Source of the DNA: IDS-8 sp964424805
Lineage (GTDB): Bacteria > Pseudomonadota > Gammaproteobacteria > Steroidobacterales > Woeseiaceae
Direction: 5' to 3'
Length of the DNA stretch: 64,000 nt
Assembly (NCBI GenBank): GCA_964424805.1
Contig: CAYRKH010000004.1
Span: forward strand, 38,316-102,315
In this document: in pieces, positions 63,242 to 64,000 of the stretch
Layout: the number at the start of each line of letters is the position of its first letter
Numbering within the stretch: the first letter of the stretch is position 1
Program-made: the position numbers and the translations under genes
Notes under the pieces: model-generated
Databases searched by the model: none
Seen by the model: the letters and a program-made list of their open reading frames with translations, nothing else
Told to the model about the DNA's origin: nothing

Positions 63242-63261
63242 CTAACAACCAGGCTCAACGG
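63242..63261. repeat. 20-bp repeat copy 1 (attC-like half?)
   Basis: CTAACAACCAGGCTCAACGG, matching 19 of 20 bases with 63733-63752. On the minus strand a stable hairpin with CCGGC and TGG arms directly precedes it. Sits between VOC stop and DHFR start. Confidence 0.75.
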
Positions 63262-63290
63262 TCCGGCTACTGGATATTACCAGCCGGTCA

Positions 63291-63713
63291 TCAATCTTCC
63301 GGCGTGAAGTCCGGATTCCAGGCCACCTCCCAAAGATGCCCATCGGGATCCTGGAAGTAGCCGCCGTAGCCTCCCCAGAACGTGTCTTGCGCCGGCTTTA
63401 CCATGGTCGCCCCCGCTTTGCGCGCTTGTGCCATGACGGAATCGACCTCTGCCTTCGATGCCACGTTGTGGCCGATGGTGAACTCCGTCGGTGAAACCGG
63501 ACTCGCTGCAAGGCCCGAATCATGTGCAATGCTGGCGCGCGGCCACAGTGCTAGACGCAAGCCGGATTGGAGATCGAAAAATGCGACGGCGCCATGCTGG
63601 AACTGTTCTCCGACAATTCCATCGGTCTTCAGTCCGAGTCCATCTCGATAGAACTTCACGGCCGAATCGAGATCGTTAACGCCTATGGTCAGCACACTGA
63701 TCCGGGGCTTCAT
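63291..63713 (-). CDS. VOC-family (glyoxalase/bleomycin resistance-like) protein
   Basis: 140 residues. ISVLTIGVNDLDSAVKFYRDGLGL, the middle FFDLQSGLRLALW and the closing GGYFQDPDGHLWEVAWN are the two half-barrel modules of the family, with metal-ligand positions His and Glu visible (E in LWEVAW). Function (dioxygenase, isomerase or antibiotic binding) unknown. ATG 63713 gives a standard start; GGGAGG is 11 bases before. Preceded by a 20-bp repeat copy. Confidence 0.87.
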   Translation of the reverse strand: MKPRISVLTIGVNDLDSAVKFYRDGLGLKTDGIVGEQFQHGAVAFFDLQSGLRLALWPRASIAHDSGLAASPVSPTEFTIGHNVASKAEVDSVMAQARKAGATMVKPAQDTFWGGYGGYFQDPDGHLWEVAWNPDFTPED

Positions 63714-63732
63714 CAGACGCTCGGCCTCCCTA

Positions 63733-63752
63733 CTAACAACCAGGCTCAGCGG
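63733..63752. repeat. 20-bp repeat copy 2 (attC-like half?)
   Basis: CTAACAACCAGGCTCAGCGG, 491 bp from copy 1, just upstream of the VOC start. A GGCGG hairpin on the minus strand precedes it, as at copy 1. The two copies bound one gene-sized unit. Confidence 0.75.
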
Positions 63753-63820
63753 CAAAGTACCGCCCTGCCTCACACGTGCACGACGATCGCTTCTCCGTCC
63801 CGTAGGTTCGATACGGCATG

Positions 63821-64000
63821 TCATTCTCTTCCAAGTAGCTCACCACGCAGCTCAAGGAGATGCGCCCATCCGCTCGGCGGCAAAGGCAAGCTGGCGCGGA
63901 TCCACCTCGGCTGATCGGAAGTCGGAAGGCAAACGTCAGAGTCCGTTGTCCCGATCTCCCGATAGCGCGCATAGTCGCCTTCGAAGGATATAGCAAAAGA
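63821..64000 (-). CDS. C-terminus of a protein cut by window edge
   Basis: Reading inward from the right edge, 59 residues and a TGA are visible: SFAISFEGDYARYREIGTTD then SDVCLPTSDQ, PRWIRASLPLPPSGWAHLLE and LRGELLGRE. Coherent protein-like composition, no family recognised. Start lies outside the window. Confidence 0.5.
   Translation of the reverse strand, partial: SFAISFEGDYARYREIGTTDSDVCLPTSDQPRWIRASLPLPPSGWAHLLELRGELLGRE

Noticed and set aside
63753..63996. Minus-strand frame ending in the repeat TTAG (EPGC)
   Set aside because: Another minus frame reading in from the right edge to a TGA at 63821 has much more protein-like composition; this one is probably its shadow.

Overview
The window reads as a piece of a high-GC Gammaproteobacterium, probably an uncultured, metagenome-assembled one. 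Evidence for this: a PA2779/PA2778-type gene pair, several TonB-dependent receptors (TBDRs), many secreted peptidases, a GTAG-headed REP repeat family like those of Pseudomonas and Xanthomonas relatives, and two runs of N (10 and 100 bases) that mark scaffold gaps. I saw no rRNA, tRNA, CRISPR array, prophage, transposase or integrase. The species assignment is inference only.

Layout. 1-9.7 kb: a minus-strand block with a flavin-dependent tryptophan-type halogenase, a 1011-residue TBDR, a TPR-sulfotransferase and a second TBDR cut by the left edge, with a small sulfotransferase divergent from the halogenase. 9.7-18.4 kb: a CocE-type hydrolase, two small charged proteins, an NhaC antiporter, the PA2779/PA2778 pair, a hotdog-type protein, a 0.65-kb tandem REP array and a PQQ-type sugar dehydrogenase. 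18.4-31 kb: MFS transporter, gamma-glutamyltransferase, two c-type cytochromes, a second CocE hydrolase, secreted cyanophycinase, a truncated DUF5916-like gene, a class C beta-lactamase-like hydrolase, an EEP nuclease/phosphatase-like protein and an amidohydrolase. 31-50.4 kb: two more TBDRs, each with a TPR-sulfotransferase close by, two S9 peptidases, a D-aminoacylase/DgcN-like pair, DapF and a beta-barrel protein. 50.8-57.3 kb: a betaine/C1 module (BCCT transporter, dimethylglycine/sarcosine dehydrogenase-like enzyme, MetF-like reductase, DmdA-like methyltransferase). 57.5-64 kb: small membrane proteins, PhzF, an AAC(3)-I-like acetyltransferase, a putative phage abortive-infection protein, a diheme peroxidase-like protein, and a cassette-like stretch of small enzymes (DHFR-like, VOC) at the right edge.

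How it works together. The gene content suggests a peptide and osmolyte scavenger: exported peptidases, acylases, GGT and cyanophycinase release amino acids from peptides, D-amino acids and cyanophycin, TBDRs import larger ligands, and the C1 module imports and demethylates betaine-like compounds through folate.

The two most distinctive patterns are (1) a REP/REPIN family whose conserved GTAG head supplies the TAG stop codon of ten genes in this window, in three cases ending both members of a convergent pair (in one of these an extra native TAG precedes it); and (2) the repeated placement of TPR-sulfotransferases beside TonB-dependent receptors (three times), once with a 4-bp ATGA overlap. 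A third is a set of CACA-N-TGTG dyads upstream of exported-protein genes.
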